Program-made: the position numbers and the translations under genes
Part shown: positions 12,079 to 24,893 of the stretch, piece after piece
Layout of the letters: every line of letters begins with the position of its first letter
Numbering within the stretch: position 1 is the stretch's first letter
The notes under the pieces: model-generated
Database searches by the model: none
What the model was told of the DNA's origin: nothing
Seen by the model: only the letters and a program-made list of their open reading frames with translations
From: Siphonodentalium dalli
Lineage: Eukaryota; Mollusca; Scaphopoda; Gadilida; Siphonodentaliidae
Assembly: GCA_032622095.1 (NCBI GenBank)
Contig: CP136065.1
Span: forward strand, 245,087,474-245,151,473
Length of the DNA stretch: 64,000 bases
Direction: 5' to 3'

Positions 12079-13485
12079 CTCTATCCCATGTCAAACTATT
12101 TTTTTATCACATCAACACAAAGCATTCAATTTGATCTGTCACAAGTTCTCTTTTTAAAGGCCTCCTGATGACTCACCTCCATTTAATTCAGATATCACAA
12201 CCCATGGCTGAGATATTTGCTCGATTGGCCGCATGGCATCTTTCAAAGGCGGTATAATAATTTTACCAAAAACAGTAAACAGAAACATCCAGTTGTCCAA
12301 ACATTTCATTAAAAGTGTTTTAAAAGATAAGATTTCCAATCAAATATATGGTGTAATGTTCTAAAAACAGCAACATTTTCTGTCACAGTTCTGAAAAATT
12401 AATTGAATAAAAAATATCCCCTAGTGACAGAAGTTGCTAAAGGGACAGGTGGCCTTCATTGTAGGTTATAATTGAGAAATAACATTTATCGAATTATGAT
12501 AATTTCCTCAAGATTATACTAATACATGTAGTATAGCATAATTATGATATGAATGCGATATTATTCACAAAACATGCTTTGTGTCAGAGAAACTGAATGT
12601 CGAGTGTTGTTTTGTTTCTTGCAAAAATTGCAGTGAATTGTTTATAAGCTATTGATATGATATTGCGTCATTTCCTTATTTAGAATCGCACACATTATAC
12701 GTCGGTTGTAAAACCCCTAATTTGGTAATAACTCAAAATACTATTATAATAAATTCTTATTTGGTATGAAATACCAAATACAGGTTAGGAGAAAATACTA
12801 ACTGGGTTGAAAATATTCATCTCTTTTCAAGAACAATTGTACAAGTTTTCTGTCTGATCATTTCCCAATCATGAAGTAACATGGATTAGCTGGATTTTGA
12901 ACTGAGAGCAAGTAGAATGGGTTGATTAAAATAAAATTTGGTTTGATTTGAATGCGATTGTTGATGGTGACAATAATTTCATTGTCCCCTTCCACAGGCA
13001 ACGGAACATTTTCATTGGACGATCCGGTAGTTCTGAGTGTTTGTCTATAAACAAATGGTTCTGTAATGTTTTTTATGTTTGTTTACATAACAAAGGGTAC
13101 AAATGTGACAATAACATGCAATGCACATGATATTTATGATTGGTGTATTTAAAGAACAACATCTGTCTATTATATAATACTAGCAGATTAGCCCGCCACT
13201 GGCGGGATTGGTCCCATGGTTTTGTTACAGAACGTCCGGGCTATTTAGGAATTTCTTTGCCAGAAACATGAATATATGAGTGTATATGAGCGTATATGAG
13301 CAAGGACACGGGCGCATGCGAAATTGGACCCAATTTGACCATGAATTGACCATTTTGAAGGTCAAGGTCAGGTCGGGGTCACGATTTGAAAGTAATCCTA
13401 GGTATCAAATTTTCGTCCGTCGAAATCTGCCAGTTTTATCCGATTTGATTTTCACTCAAGTAGATAAATGCTCTTTAATAGCGAG
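12079..13485. other. intergenic or intronic, nothing recognised
   Basis: AT-rich sequence with only a short hairpin (TTATTTGGTATGAAATACCA near 12758). No splice-bounded coding frame stands out. Confidence 0.5.
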
Positions 13486-13581
13486 GCCTCATATATATTC
13501 TATTGAGACAGACCGAAGATATTTTAGGCTGTTGAAGCTTTATTTGGCCGGTTTTGGCCGGTATGTTGGGTAAAGGGTTAA
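13486..13581. mobile_element. right end of a TTAA MITE
   Basis: AGCTTTATTTGGCCGGTTTT and TGTTGGGTAAAGGGTTAA match the end of the 28522-28921 element read in reverse. The other end is missing. Confidence 0.75.
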
Positions 13582-14462
13582 ATCGAGCTATCAAAGTGTT
13601 CAAGAGATCGAAAACGGCCCCTGGATGATGGTCTATCACAGGAACATGTCTCCACATTTCAGCTGAATTTCAGTCTGATTTAATGATGACAAAATGATTT
13701 GCAATTTCATTTATTTCTGCTGTTTGCCAGTTTATCTATGTATGTATGACATTGTGGATATATTGTCGACCTTGCTGTGTCAATTACTCATAACAATAGC
13801 ATTATAAAAGATATAAATGTGGGCCATGGTTTGTTTGGACATCAAATTAATATTTAACAGTTTTTGAAGGAGGCATACTAATCCGGTTTAATAAGTAATC
13901 ACATATACAAACGCTCTTTATTTGCACCATATCGGGAATATGTTTAACTCTTTCACTGCCACTCAGCACCACAGACGGATTCCCCACTGCCAAGCATACA
14001 AAAAAAGTATACAAGCATTATGGGTGTATATAAGTAACATAGTGTATCTCAAGTATCGCTTGGAATAATGTGTTGAAACTTCATATGTAACTAGACATAG
14101 GCATCGTAAGTTCATAGCCACTCACGCCACCACCATAGAGGTCAAATGACCTTGGCGGTCATTTTGGTTTACATGCTAATGGCTGTGTTCGATGCCTATT
14201 CATGTATATATTGGTATATATGGGTGCTATTGATGCAGAAAATTGCCCAAAATTGGTCATTCTCTACATTTATTTCTTACGTTAGTTGTCATCTTTCAGA
14301 GAGGGACCCATACCTGTACAAAATGTGCTACAGGTATATATACCCATATTTGAATAGGTCACGTGACGGTGGTGATTACCATGAACTTATGTATGAGTGA
14401 TCACATATACCATGTACATACATGTATAGGTGCGGGTAATGCATTAACATTTCAATATTTAG

Positions 14463-14606
14463 GAAATAAATACACGGTGTAGAGGTGTGTTTGGTCAAGT
14501 TGTACCACAAAATACTGATTGTAGGACGACGCGTAGCGGAGTCCTACAATCAGTTTTTTGTGGTACAACTTGACCATACACACCGATACACCGTGTATTT
14601 ATTTCT
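14463..14606. repeat. 144-bp palindrome
   Basis: Arms such as AAATAAATACACGGTGTA and TGGTCAAGTTGTACCACAAA pair with the second half around a loop containing GACGCGTAGCGGAGTC. It is probably a MITE. Confidence 0.9.
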
Positions 14607-15177
14607 TTTGTAATACGACTGAAAGTTTATGGTCACAATTCGACTGAATAGTCAACGAAATACTGCGCTTTTTCGGTCTCAGGTGAGAAAACATTTTGTG
14701 GTGTAATTCGTATTGGGCGTACTCGATTCTTTGCATGGAGTACTCTAGTAATTTGTTTGCGTAAATAATCGTTGTGATTGGCTAAAAAACGATGTGTTTT
14801 CAGCGGCGCCCGTGCCTTTCATTTAAATTGTACAGGAAATACGATTGCTGTCATTTCTGTGTTGAACGTTGTTGGGACAACATGAATATTATCATCGACT
14901 ATGGACCATTTTCCTTACACAAATCGATCTAAATGATCTAGTTTACTAAACTAATCTTATTCCCCTTCTGTACTGGTGAACAAGCGCTTTCATTTTCAAC
15001 TTAATTCCGAAATATCGAATATGATCGAGATTCGAATCGACGAATGCACAGCCCGGCCCCATGGATTTATTTTGTCATTTAATATACTTATTAAGTAACT
15101 TTCTTTGGTCGTAACATATATCAGTATATAATAACATCATTTGGACCATATTCATTGGCAACCAAACTGGTTTCAAG

Positions 15178-16866
15178 CAGTGTTCGCGCTGTCGATAGCC
15201 AAATTAGCCAATGGCTAATCTTTTGCGAATTTGGCTAATAAATATTTCATTTGGCTAAACTTTTTTTTACCCCAAATGGAGACTGAAAGCATGGAGTCAG
15301 AAAGCTAATTAATAAAAGCGCTCAATAGATCGACATTCAAGACGAAGTTAGGTGACGAAAGTATTTCATTATTTTTGTACTTATGATATATCGTTCCGTA
15401 GCAGCAAAATGTAAGGTCTAACATTTAGTGATGTGAACGATCTAGTCCGAAAACAACGAACGTGGGAATATATTGCCGACTGTACAAAGGGAAAGCCGAT
15501 CGACAACTCTATCAACCAAGCGATCACAAAGTGATATGCAATCATATTTAGTGTTTTAATATGGAGAAAGATTACGTCACTCTGCACTAAACAGCAAAAT
15601 GTCAAATTATTTTACATTTAATCCCCTAATCCCCCATTGTCTGTCTGGTCACTCATGGGGCCTCTGCACAATGCATGTTTATGATGACATTGTATTTATG
15701 ACCATCGAGGTTTATGAGCACAAGTGTAAGACAATAGCTTAATCAGCCAAATATGAATCACGACAGATATTTTGTGGCTATTTGTCGTCCATACCGATAC
15801 AGTCAAAACAAGTGCACCGCTGGGCGGAGGTAACGCCCCCGACTGTACAATCAGAGAGGATTTTTCTTATTTTTGTGAAATGCTTATTAAATGGCACTTT
15901 GTAAAGTTATGTTATTCATGAGTAAACAATCCAAAATCAAGTTATCATCTGGAAACCAAAAAAAGTAGCAGAAAACCTGAATTTTCTAAGTCCAAAAAGG
16001 GGCGTAACTCTGGAAAAAATGGGCGGACGAAACCACGGCTATGGGGAAATCTTGTCCCCCCGGCTGGTCTATTAGCATACCAAAGATCAACTGAATTGAG
16101 TTAGCGAAACCAAAGTTATGAGTTGAAACGTTCGTACAGACAATTTTCTAAGTCCAAAAAGGGGCGTAACTCTGGAAAAAATGGGCGGACGAAACCGCAG
16201 TTATGGGGAAATATTGTCCCCCACGGCTGGTCTATTAGCATACCAAAGATCAACTGAATTGAGTTAGCGAAACCAAAGTTATGAGTTGAAACGTTCGTAC
16301 AGGTCGACAATTTTCTAAGTCCAAAAAGGGGCGTAACTCTGGAAAAAATGGGCGGACGAAACCGCAGTTATGGGGAAATCTTGTCCCCCCGGCTGGTCTA
16401 TTAGCATACCAAAAGATCAACTGAATTGAGTTAGCGAAACCAAAGTTATGAGTTGAAACGTTCGTACGGACGGAAGGACGGAAGGACGGAGGGCTCCACT
16501 ATATACCCCCAAATCTCCATCGGAGATCGGGGGCATAATAATATGCATGCTTTTATGACAGATTGTAATTTGATAATGGCGTAACAATATTAAGTTATTA
16601 GTTTCCAGATGTCACTTAGATATTTTCGCAAGGATAAATATTTAATGATTTAAAAAAAGATATTGATATAAAAAAAAAAAAAAATTAAGGACAATCCCAG
16701 GTTACCCCCCCCCCCCCCCCCCCCCGTTTTAGTCATTAATTGTGAACCGACCAGAAAACGATGATTTAATTTGGCCAAAGTTTTTTTTATTTGGCCAAAG
16801 TTTTTTTCATTTGGCTAATAAAATTTTCATTTGGCTAAAGTTTTTTTCGGTCCAGCGCGACCACTG
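15178..16866. mobile_element. hAT-like element, 1689 bp
   Basis: Ends CAGTGTTCGCGCTG and CAGCGCGACCACTG are flanked by the perfect 8-bp duplication GTTTCAAG. The subterminal sequence is rich in TTTGGCTAA / TTTGGCCAAAG. No transposase is left; a pearl-like array is nested at 15785-16545. There is also a poly-A and a ~20-nt poly-C run (16705-16725). Confidence 0.93.
15785..16545 (+). mobile_element. pearl-like element nested in the hAT copy
   Basis: Three ~165-bp units (GGGGCGTAACTCTGGAAAAA, ATGGGCGGACGAAACC, GCTGGTCTATTAGCATACC) are followed by a GGACGGAAGGACGGAGG tail. It ends in a hairpin, CCCCCAAATCTCC ... GGAGATCGGGGG. Confidence 0.85.
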
Positions 16867-17712
16867 GTTTCAAGCGAAAAATCGCTAGAAAATTCGCAAG
16901 ATGTAGCAAAATAATTCAAAGGGTTACGGGTGTACTCCGTTGATGCCCCGTTTGCGCGGAGTTAGAAAAGACGGGAAAAGTCGCGTGCGGCGATCTGAAT
17001 AAACCGATTTTTTTCGTGGTATAATTGGAAAAAGAAGAATTGTACCACAAAACTGGAATGAGATAGCCATGGTAACTCGGGCCACTGGCCAATCAGGACA
17101 TGGCTTTTAAGCATAGTTAGGCAGGGTCGTATTACAAATCGTAAATGTCTTGACTTAAGTTGTTGGACCATATAGACATACTGATATGTTGGAGCCACAT
17201 TGGCCACCTCAAATTGGTCACATGACCTTCATGGCCATCTTGGATCTACATATAACACCAGTATGGCCGTATGTTTTGGGTATTTTCCAACTTCATTATG
17301 TTATAAGTATTTGATGAACATATCATATTGGATAGCTTGCTGTATTTGAGTTTCCATTTTCTATTATTGGTAAATATGTGATAGCTAGAGATACACACAT
17401 GACCTATGAAAAGACTATCACATCACCAAGTGCAATTATATAAGAGTTCGTGTTATATAGTCCTATTTTATACAGAGACTGCCTCTTATCTGACCTATCT
17501 CACACGTTTCCGGTGTTATATAGTCCGGAACTTATAAAAATGTCATGTATGTGCCCATCACTGGAACTCATATGCATCATATTTACTGGACAGCCATATT
17601 TACACCACATGTACCCATCCTGCTTGCAGCATGTACCCGATTTCGACTCAAGTCGCTATCGGCAGTGTATTGGTAATTCAACTGTAGTCGCGATTGGTAG
17701 TGAAAGAGTTAA

Positions 17713-18871
17713 CAGGGAACGCTCTTTATTGAGTCATGGTAGAGGTAAATACATGTACACGAACTTTCGATATATATGCTTTATATACCCATCAAAGTCA
17801 AAGCAATTTCTGGTTTATTAAACGATTTTGTTCAAGCTATACGCTTAACATGGAACGCTCTTTATAGAGTGATGGTGAAGGAAGGTGGGGAGTTGACTTG
17901 CAATAGTTGTCATCATGAATTATTTACTAAATTAGTAAATCAATATACTCCCCACATTAACTGAAATTTTATGTGTTCGTAACCATTAAACACTCGTGAC
18001 CACACACTCGAATAGAGCTCACAAGTCGGCTCGTGTTTTTATAAGCTTGATTTTGACACAACATTATTATCTACCCCACTCAATCGGCCTTCTATATTTT
18101 TGTAAAAAGATTACCGGTATGTGGTCGTAACCATGCCCGACTCATAAAATTAAACGCTCTTTATTTGAACAAAAAATGATTGTGAATATATGAAAAATTA
18201 AAACAACACTGTGAACAAGAGCCCGAATAGAGTTCACAGGTCAGCTTGTGTTTTTATAAGCTTTATTTTGAAGTGACAGTGTTATCTACCCCGCTCAATC
18301 GGCCTTAATATTTATGTGACAAATCACAAGTGAAGATAACTCACCTGGCGATGACAATTCACCACATATACACACATATTATTGACATGCCTGGCAGTAA
18401 TTCCATTACACTCACGCGCTCATATCAATTCTGCATCTTACATCACGCGAGGAACGAACATAAGGCAAGTTTTTATTATATTACATGTAATGCAAATTAT
18501 AGGTCAACTTGAACAAGACATATCGACAATCGCCCTTCTGTTACAATGTCTTGATCTGTGCGAAAGATTAGTCATGATGGCACACAATAAGGAAGTAAAC
18601 TAACATTCAGTTATTTACGAATGAGCGATTGATTGTCATTTAGAAAGGTAACCATGTATGATTATTTACTAAAATAAGCCAGCGCAAAAAGTTGCAAAAC
18701 AAATGTAATCGTGAGACTTAGAATTTGCTGTAATGTTTCTAGGAGTGCAATTTGGCTGTGCACTTGGATATGCAATCCCATAGTTTCCACAAAATCAGGG
18801 AAATGTTGGATTTAGCACCGTCAAATTCAACCTTAATAGTTAAATATAGCTACAATAGTTGAATTCAGGAT
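17713..18871. other. nothing recognised; repeated ACGCTCTTTAT motif
   Basis: AT-rich. The phrase AACGCTCTTTAT recurs at about 17720, 17850 and 18152 (also 13911), and a ~70-bp block ending TCTACCCC(A/G)CTCAATCGGCC is present twice (about 18020-18090 and 18240-18303). Confidence 0.5.
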
Positions 18872-19299
18872 CAGGGTTCGCGCTGCCACTTGCCAATGGC
18901 AAAAATAATGCACATTTGGCTAAAATATTTTGTTAATTTCCCCAAGAAAGTGGAACAATATTGTTCAATCAATACCATTCATTTCTGGAAACTCTTACAA
19001 TATCATTATATTAGTGGTGGTTTGTAAGGTCTATGAACAGTTATCTGATAGAATTAGTACTGATGAGTGGAGAGATTATCCGTATTTAGTGTGGTGGTGG
19101 TGGTGTTTACATAGCTAATCCTCTTGTAATGAGCCCTTCTGAGGAAGCAACCCTTCTACAATTTTATTGTTCGGTGATTGGCTTATTGTTGTATGATAAA
19201 TCACAAAATAAGACTCAAATTTGCAGAAAATTATATTATCACTGATAGCATTTGGCAAATTATTTGGCTAAAGTAAATTTTGGTCCAGCACAGACCCTG
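18872..19299. mobile_element. hAT-like element, 428 bp
   Basis: Ends CAGGGTTCGCGCTGCC and GTCCAGCACAGACCCTG are flanked by the perfect 8-bp duplication TTCAGGAT. Same family as 15178-16866, without the nested array. Confidence 0.93.
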
Positions 19300-19316
19300 T
19301 TCAGGATGTGCCTGAC

Positions 19317-19570
19317 CAAGCCTTGAAATAGTGTTTCTGTCATTTGCAGAATGAGGTCCCCAGAGGGTGAATTTAGTGATGCTACCCCACATAGCGGACT
19401 AGCATCACCAAATTCACCCTCTGGGAACCTCATTCTGCTTACAACTCAGCAGAATGAGGTTCCCAGAGGGTGAATTTGGTGATGCTAGCCCGCTATGCAG
19501 GGTAGCATCACTAAATTCACCCTCTGGGAACCTCATTCTGCAAATGACAGACACACTATTTCAAGGCTTG
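19317..19570. mobile_element. fold-back hAT family, copy with TSD TGCCTGAC
   Basis: 254 bp, from CAAGCCTTGAAATAGTGTGT to CACTATTTCAAGGCTTG, with perfect 8-bp duplication TGCCTGAC. Inside are two hairpins, each CAGAATGAGGTYCCCAGAGG ... CCTCATTCTG around a CCCGCTATGC-like loop, so the element is a palindrome of palindromes. Confidence 0.96.
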
Positions 19571-19589
19571 TGCCTGACCTGATAATTAC

Positions 19590-19852
19590 CTCACACCCCT
19601 CCCCAGACCATGAATCGCTTTCTTCATCGAACCAGTAACATCCCGCAGTCAGAGTCGTCACCGCGTATGATTCTGTGAAGTTCGCCTCGAGCTCGTCAAG
19701 CCCCGCCGTGTTATCACAGTTGGTGTATGAATCTCTCTCTGTGTCGTTGAGTGGACGTATCCCGATGTACACAGTTCCTTGGAAGTTGTTAAATTGTGTC
19801 TTGGGCAGGAAGATTGTACATGGATCATTGTCGCCATTATCAACACAATGGC
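19590..19852 (-). CDS. polycystin-1-like gene, exon J (GAIN end, first half of GPS)
   Basis: This 263-nt exon has acceptor ...gctttattcag and donor GAG|GTAATT. Two bases complete a Gly codon from exon I, and it ends in phase 0. It starts GHCVDNGDNDPCTIFLPKTQ and contains RPLNDTERDSYTNCDNTAG. It ends CYWFDEESDSWSGEGCE, which is the first half of a GPS motif (C-x-W ... W-x-x-x-GC). Sequons NDT and NFT fit an extracellular location. The GPS is completed in exon K, 8.6 kb away. A fold-back hAT copy (19317-19570) ends 20 bp downstream of the donor. This is one of the two most diagnostic exons. Confidence 0.93.
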
Positions 19853-19884
19853 CTGAATAAAGCAAAGATCAATTTAATAACCAT

Positions 19885-20090
19885 TTCAGTGCCAAGTCCG
19901 ATTTTTGTATCAACCCATATACCCTGTGCCAATGCATTCTCTTATATATGCAAGTCGACCATAGGTCGCCTCGCATATATAAGAGAATGCATTGGCCTAA
20001 CAATTTTTCATCATTTGTTATTATTTTTTACAATTTTAATAATTTTTCTTATATTCTTTAACAGACTTATTTTGTAGGTTTAGTACCAGG
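19885..20090. mobile_element. TTAA MITE, diverged GAGTGCC subtype
   Basis: Contains TTTTTGTATCAACCCATATA and the ATGCATTCTCTTATATATGC hairpin, as in 11824-12078; both termini have lost the TTAA. Confidence 0.75.
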
Positions 20091-20208
20091 GAATCTTATG
20101 TTTTTCATGGGCATCAAAATTATTACTATGAATACTTGGTGATAGTTTTGAGTTATAACATGCCCCTAAGGTTTTATCCAGTTTGTTTTTAAATTCGCTA
20201 TAGCATGC

Positions 20209-20546
20209 TTAACCTCTTCGCTGCTATGGCGTCCGTAACTATCACGGACGTAAAAGTGCACGCTGTGTGCTATATGGTCCGTAGGTACTATGGACCTACT
20301 TCAGCACACTAGAAGTAGGCCATTATACATAACTGGAACTCAGAGCTTAGTGCATCGGAATAACTGTATCTCGAAGTTTCAAACAGTGTATGATGTTCCA
20401 CGATTGTGAACGATAACAGTCTTTCAACTGAGTCAGTTTCATGGTTCTTGTGATATTCCCGTTATATTTTCCCGCTGGAAAATGGCAATAACGTCAACAG
20501 CCCAGCACACGACGTCATAACGTTTATTTAGCAGTGAAAAGGTTAA
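20209..20546. mobile_element. TTAA MITE with CCTCTTCGCTGCTA ends
   Basis: TTAACCTCTTCGCTGCTA and TTAGCAGTGAAAAGGTTAA are inverted ends. It contains an inner dyad GGTCCGTAGGTACTATGGACC. 338 bp, no ORF. Confidence 0.82.
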
Positions 20547-20613
20547 GCATACCCAAAAAAATTCAACCCCAAAAACAAACAAAAATTTTAGGGCCGATTT
20601 TACACACCGTAAA

Positions 20614-20860
20614 TTAACCCTTTCATGACTGGAGCTTCCTAAATTTGTTAGAAAACCTTGTCCCAATGCATTATGTTATATATGCGAGCCGCCCATAGGG
20701 AGCCTCACATTTATAAGAGAATGTATTGGCTTAATAATATTTCCCTTGACCTTGTAAGCCAGTGCATTCTCTTATATATGTGAGGCTCCCTATGGGAGAC
20801 TGGCATATATAAGAGAATGCACTGGCTTGGGTTATTTAATGCTGCACCAGTCTATGGTTA
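20614..20860. mobile_element. TTAA MITE, CATGACTGGAGC subtype
   Basis: Starts TTAACCCTTTCATGACTGGA and carries two hairpins (ATGCATTATGTTATATATGC; GTGCATTCTCTTATATATG). The right terminus has decayed. Confidence 0.78.
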
Positions 20861-20883
20861 TTGATATAGATTATAGTCTTTCT

Positions 20884-21440
20884 GTACACTATTAACAAGA
20901 GGTGTGCACTCGAGTGCTAGCATACCCCCACCGTGGCAAATTCAACCCGCATTATCCGTAAACTCAACAAAAAAGATTTTTAACTTTAAAGAAAAATTCG
21001 GACTAATAATATCGATATGGTGTCACAAGAAGCTTGTACAGAAAAAATTATTCAAATCGGTTCATATTTGTTAAAGCTATTAAGTCAGACAGAATTTTCT
21101 AAGTCAAAATAAGTCGAAAATGAGGTGTAATATTACGAAAAACAGTCTGAGCCAATCCCTAGCCACATCATGTAGAGAGGGTATTGTGAGAATTTTTGAA
21201 ATCGGTTCATATTTGTTAAAGTTAGCATCATGCAGAGAGACCATCCTAAGGAGATTGCATACAAAAAATTATTGAAATCGGTTCATAGTTGTTCGAGTTA
21301 TGAGGTCGGACGGATGGACAGAACGACGTCCGGACGGAACAACGGAGGGAGAAAGCGTGACGGACGGATGGTACGACGGATGGATGGACAGACGCAGTCA
21401 ATCCAGTATACCCCCCATTTTCTTCGAAAGAGGGGGTATA
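20884..21440 (+). mobile_element. pearl-like element with GGACGGA tail
   Basis: Opens AACAAGAGGTGTGCACTCGA and AGCATACCCCCACCG. It has three short units around AAATCGGTTCATATTTGTTA, a GACGGACGGATGG-type tail, and ends CCCCCCATTTTCTTCGAAAG AGGGGG, a terminal hairpin. Confidence 0.78.
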
Positions 21441-21854
21441 ATTATCATCTGTAAGTTACTGTTACTGTATGCTGCTGATATATCTTGAATTTAATGCATT
21501 CATAGGATTGATGCAAAGCCAAAAGTTTTTAAATGGATTCAAGCTGCCTGTTTATTTCAATTTGTTTTAAACTTCATTATAAATGAATGAATGGGAATCC
21601 ATGGGCATTTGTCTACCTGTCGTCTGCTTATATATGGAATATTTGGTATATAAAGGATTAAAATACACAGGACCAAGTGTTGCTTCTTTTCTTAAATGTG
21701 CAGCTAACTAGAGCTGAAACGGACAGACGGATAACCGGTTAGCATCCGGATAACGACGTAACCGGTTAGAAAAAAATGAACCGGATGAAACCGCATCCCA
21801 CTCTGTCAGTTGAATGTAAATGTGAATAATGCCCTGGTACCCTCAAAATATTAA

Positions 21855-24152
21855 GATGAAAGTGTCAATGACACTGTAGCTCAACTTGGAAAGGGAATAA
21901 TTTAATGTATTACAGTCAATGGAGCGATTAGGAATGTGGAAAGTTGAATGTCTAATACTAGTTTATAGACATGAAGAGAAAAGTAAAATCCAAGATGGCT
22001 GCTGACGGCCATGTCTTCGGCCGAATGACCCCAAAATGATTGTATCCCATCCACATGTCATCGTTAACATCCATGACAAATTTTATGATGATCAGACTAA
22101 AGGTACGACCTGTAGCCCGTGCTAAAGGATTTAGTCATACAAAGAGTAAAATCCAAGATGGCTGCTGCGGTCATGTTTTTTGGCCGAATGACCCCAAAAT
22201 TAATCGTTTCCAATCTACATGTCAATATTAACATCCATGATAAATTTTATGATGATCAGACGAACAGTACGACCTGTAGCCTGTGCTAATGGATTGAATT
22301 TTGAAATCAAAGATGGCCACTGGCGGCCATTTTTTTCATCCGAATGACCCCAAAATGACTCGTTCCCATCTACATTCCAATTTCAACAGCCACGAAAAAT
22401 TTCATGATGATCAGACTCAAGGTACGACCTGTAGTCCGTGCTAAAGGATTTAGTCATACAAAGAGTAAAATCCAAGATGGCTTCTGGTGGCCATGTTTTT
22501 TGGCCGAATGACCCCAAAATAACTCGTTCCCATCTACATGTCATTATTAACATTCATGACAAATTTTATGATGATCAGACTAAAGGTACGACCTGTAGCC
22601 TGTGCTAAAGGATCTAGTCATACAAAGAGTAAAATCCAAGATGGCTGCTGGCGGCCATGTTTTTAGGCCGAATGACCTCAAAATGACTCGTTTCCCATCT
22701 ACATCTACATGTCATTGTTAACATCCATGACAAATTTCATGATGATCAGACTAAAGGTACGACCTGTAGCCTGTGCTAATGGATTGAATTTTGAAATCAA
22801 AGATGGCCACTGGCGGCCATGTTTTTCATCCGAATGACCCCAAAATGACTCGTTCCCATCTACATTACAATTTCAACAGCCATAAAAATTTCATGATGAT
22901 CAGACTCAAGGTACGACCTGTAGTCCGTGCTATAGGATTTAGTCATACAAAGAGTAAAATCCAAGATGGCTGCTGGCGGCCATGTTTTTTGGCCGAATGA
23001 CCACAAAATTAATCGTTCCCATCTACATGTCAATATTAACATCCATGACAAATTTCATGATGATCAGACGAACAGTACGACCTGTAACCCGTGCTAATGG
23101 ATTGAATTTTGAAATCAAAGATGGCCACTAGCGGCCATGTTTTGCATCCGAATGACCCCAAAATGACTCGTTCCCATCTACATTACAATTTCAACAGCCA
23201 TAAATTTTTTTATGATGATCAGACTAAAAGTACGACCTGTAGCCCGTGCTAAATGATTTAGTCATACAAAGAGTAAAATCCAAGATGGCTGCTGGCGGCC
23301 ATGTTTTTCGGCCGAATGACCCCAAAATGAATCGTTCCCATCTACATGTCATTGTTAACATCCATGACAAATTTTATAATGATCAGACTAAAGGTACGAC
23401 CTGTAGCCTGTGCTAAAGAATTTAGTCATACAAAGAGTAAAATCCAAGATGGCTGCTGGCGGCCATGTTTTTTGGCCGAATGACCCCAAAATTACTCGTT
23501 CCCATCTACATCTGAATATTAACATCCATGACAAATTTAATGATGATCAGACGAACAGTACGACCTGTGGCCTGTGCTAATGGATTAAATTTTGAAATCA
23601 AAGATGGCTGCTGGTGGCCATGTTTTTTGTCCGAATGACCCCAAAATGACTCGTTCCCATCTACATTCTAATTTCAACAGCCATTACAAATTTCATGATG
23701 ATCAGACTAAAGGTACGACCTGTAGCCCGTGCTAAAGGATTTAGTCATGCAAAGAGTAAAATCCAAGATGGCTGCTGGCGGCCATGTTTTTTGCCCGAAT
23801 GACCCCAAAAAGACTCGTTCCCATCTACATGTCAATATTAACATCCATGACAAATTTCATGACAATAAGACGAACGGTACGGCCTGTAGCCCGTGCTAAT
23901 GGATTGAATTTTGAAATCCAAGATGGCCACTGGCGGCCATGTTTTTTTTTCGAATGACCCCAAAATGACTCGTTCCCATCTACATGTCAATGTCAACATC
24001 CATGACAAATTTCATAATAATCGGACCAAAGGTACGAACTGTAGCCCGTGCTAAAGGAAATTGTTGACGCATCACGCACACACGCACACACGGACGACGG
24101 ATACCAAGCCATGGCAATAGCTCAAACTTTACAAAGTAAAGTTGAGCTAATA
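21855..24152 (+). repeat. pearl-type ~160-bp tandem array, copy 2
   Basis: Left end GAAAGTGTCAATGACACTGT then TAGCTCAACTT; right end AAGTTGAGCTA, preceded by a CACACGCACACACGGACGACGG tail and the dyad AGCTCAAACTTTAC / GTAAAGTTGAGCT. About thirteen ~160-bp monomers lie between, in a mostly A-A-B order. Type A carries GGATTTAGTCATACAAAGAG, type B GGATTGAATTTTGAAATC. Each monomer has CAAGATGGC facing GGCCATGTT. Confidence 0.95.
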
Positions 24153-24890
24153 AATGATGCAAAACTAATACTAAACCATGTGCCACCGATAGTAGAGTGC
24201 ATAGCAAGCATTAATTGGTACACGCGGAAGTATCAATTCTCGAACTGTCCGCAAGTGTCGGCGACCTTCAATAAATTCCGGCCTTTGAAGTTTTCTCTGA
24301 TCTTCCGACGAGAGCACGTGGGTCGTGGGCAGTCAATGTGTATTCAGGCGGGATAGCTCAAAGCAATGACGTCACTGAATCAGTGAATCTGTCATCTGAT
24401 TGACACCCCCTCAGACTCGGTATTATTTTGTGTTGAAATTTGAAAAGTGAACACGGCTATCGATTTACTCGCGAGTTTAGACCCCGACACTGTTGACAGT
24501 TTAATCTTTATCCGCGAGTTACTGCGAAAGGGAGAGAAGTTCCAAGTTAACGTCCGCGATCATGATAGTGATACCGACGAATAGTTTGAATACTGATTAC
24601 TGAATAGAACTGTGACCTAACTGACCTTCCTTTCAGTTCTATAGTTATTAGTTATTACTTTCTAGTATTTATTTATAATTCATTGGAGGATATAACAATG
24701 ACGATAATGATATATTACAGATCTTTAATGTATAGTTTTGTTACTCGTTTTACCAATACCCAATTACCCATACTATTGTTACTCGTTTTACATATGCCCA
24801 AACATGCTGATCAATTGCAAATAAGCGATCCCCTGCCGGTTGAAGTCCGGCTAACCCGCTGTCCTATATATGGGAGCCTCGCATATATAT
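24153..24890. other. spacer between tandem arrays, nothing recognised
   Basis: About 740 bp of mixed sequence. Its right end (CTATATATGGGAGCCTCGCA) is one arm of a TTAA-family hairpin into which the next array is inserted. Confidence 0.5.
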
Positions 24891-24893
24891 AAA

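Larger units (their letters stand above)
13944..17712. mobile_element. possible large TTAA-flanked element
   Basis: TTAACTCTTTCACTGCCA at the left and TTGGTAGTGAAAGAGTTAA at the right are inverted and carry TTAA. The 3.77 kb between them includes the palindrome and hAT element listed separately and no transposase that I can see. The ends alone support it. Confidence 0.5.

Noticed and set aside
24048-24356. Plus-strand ORF of 102 aa at the end of array 2
   Set aside because: It begins in the CACACG tail of the pearl-type element and runs into unrelated spacer, with no domain or splice evidence.
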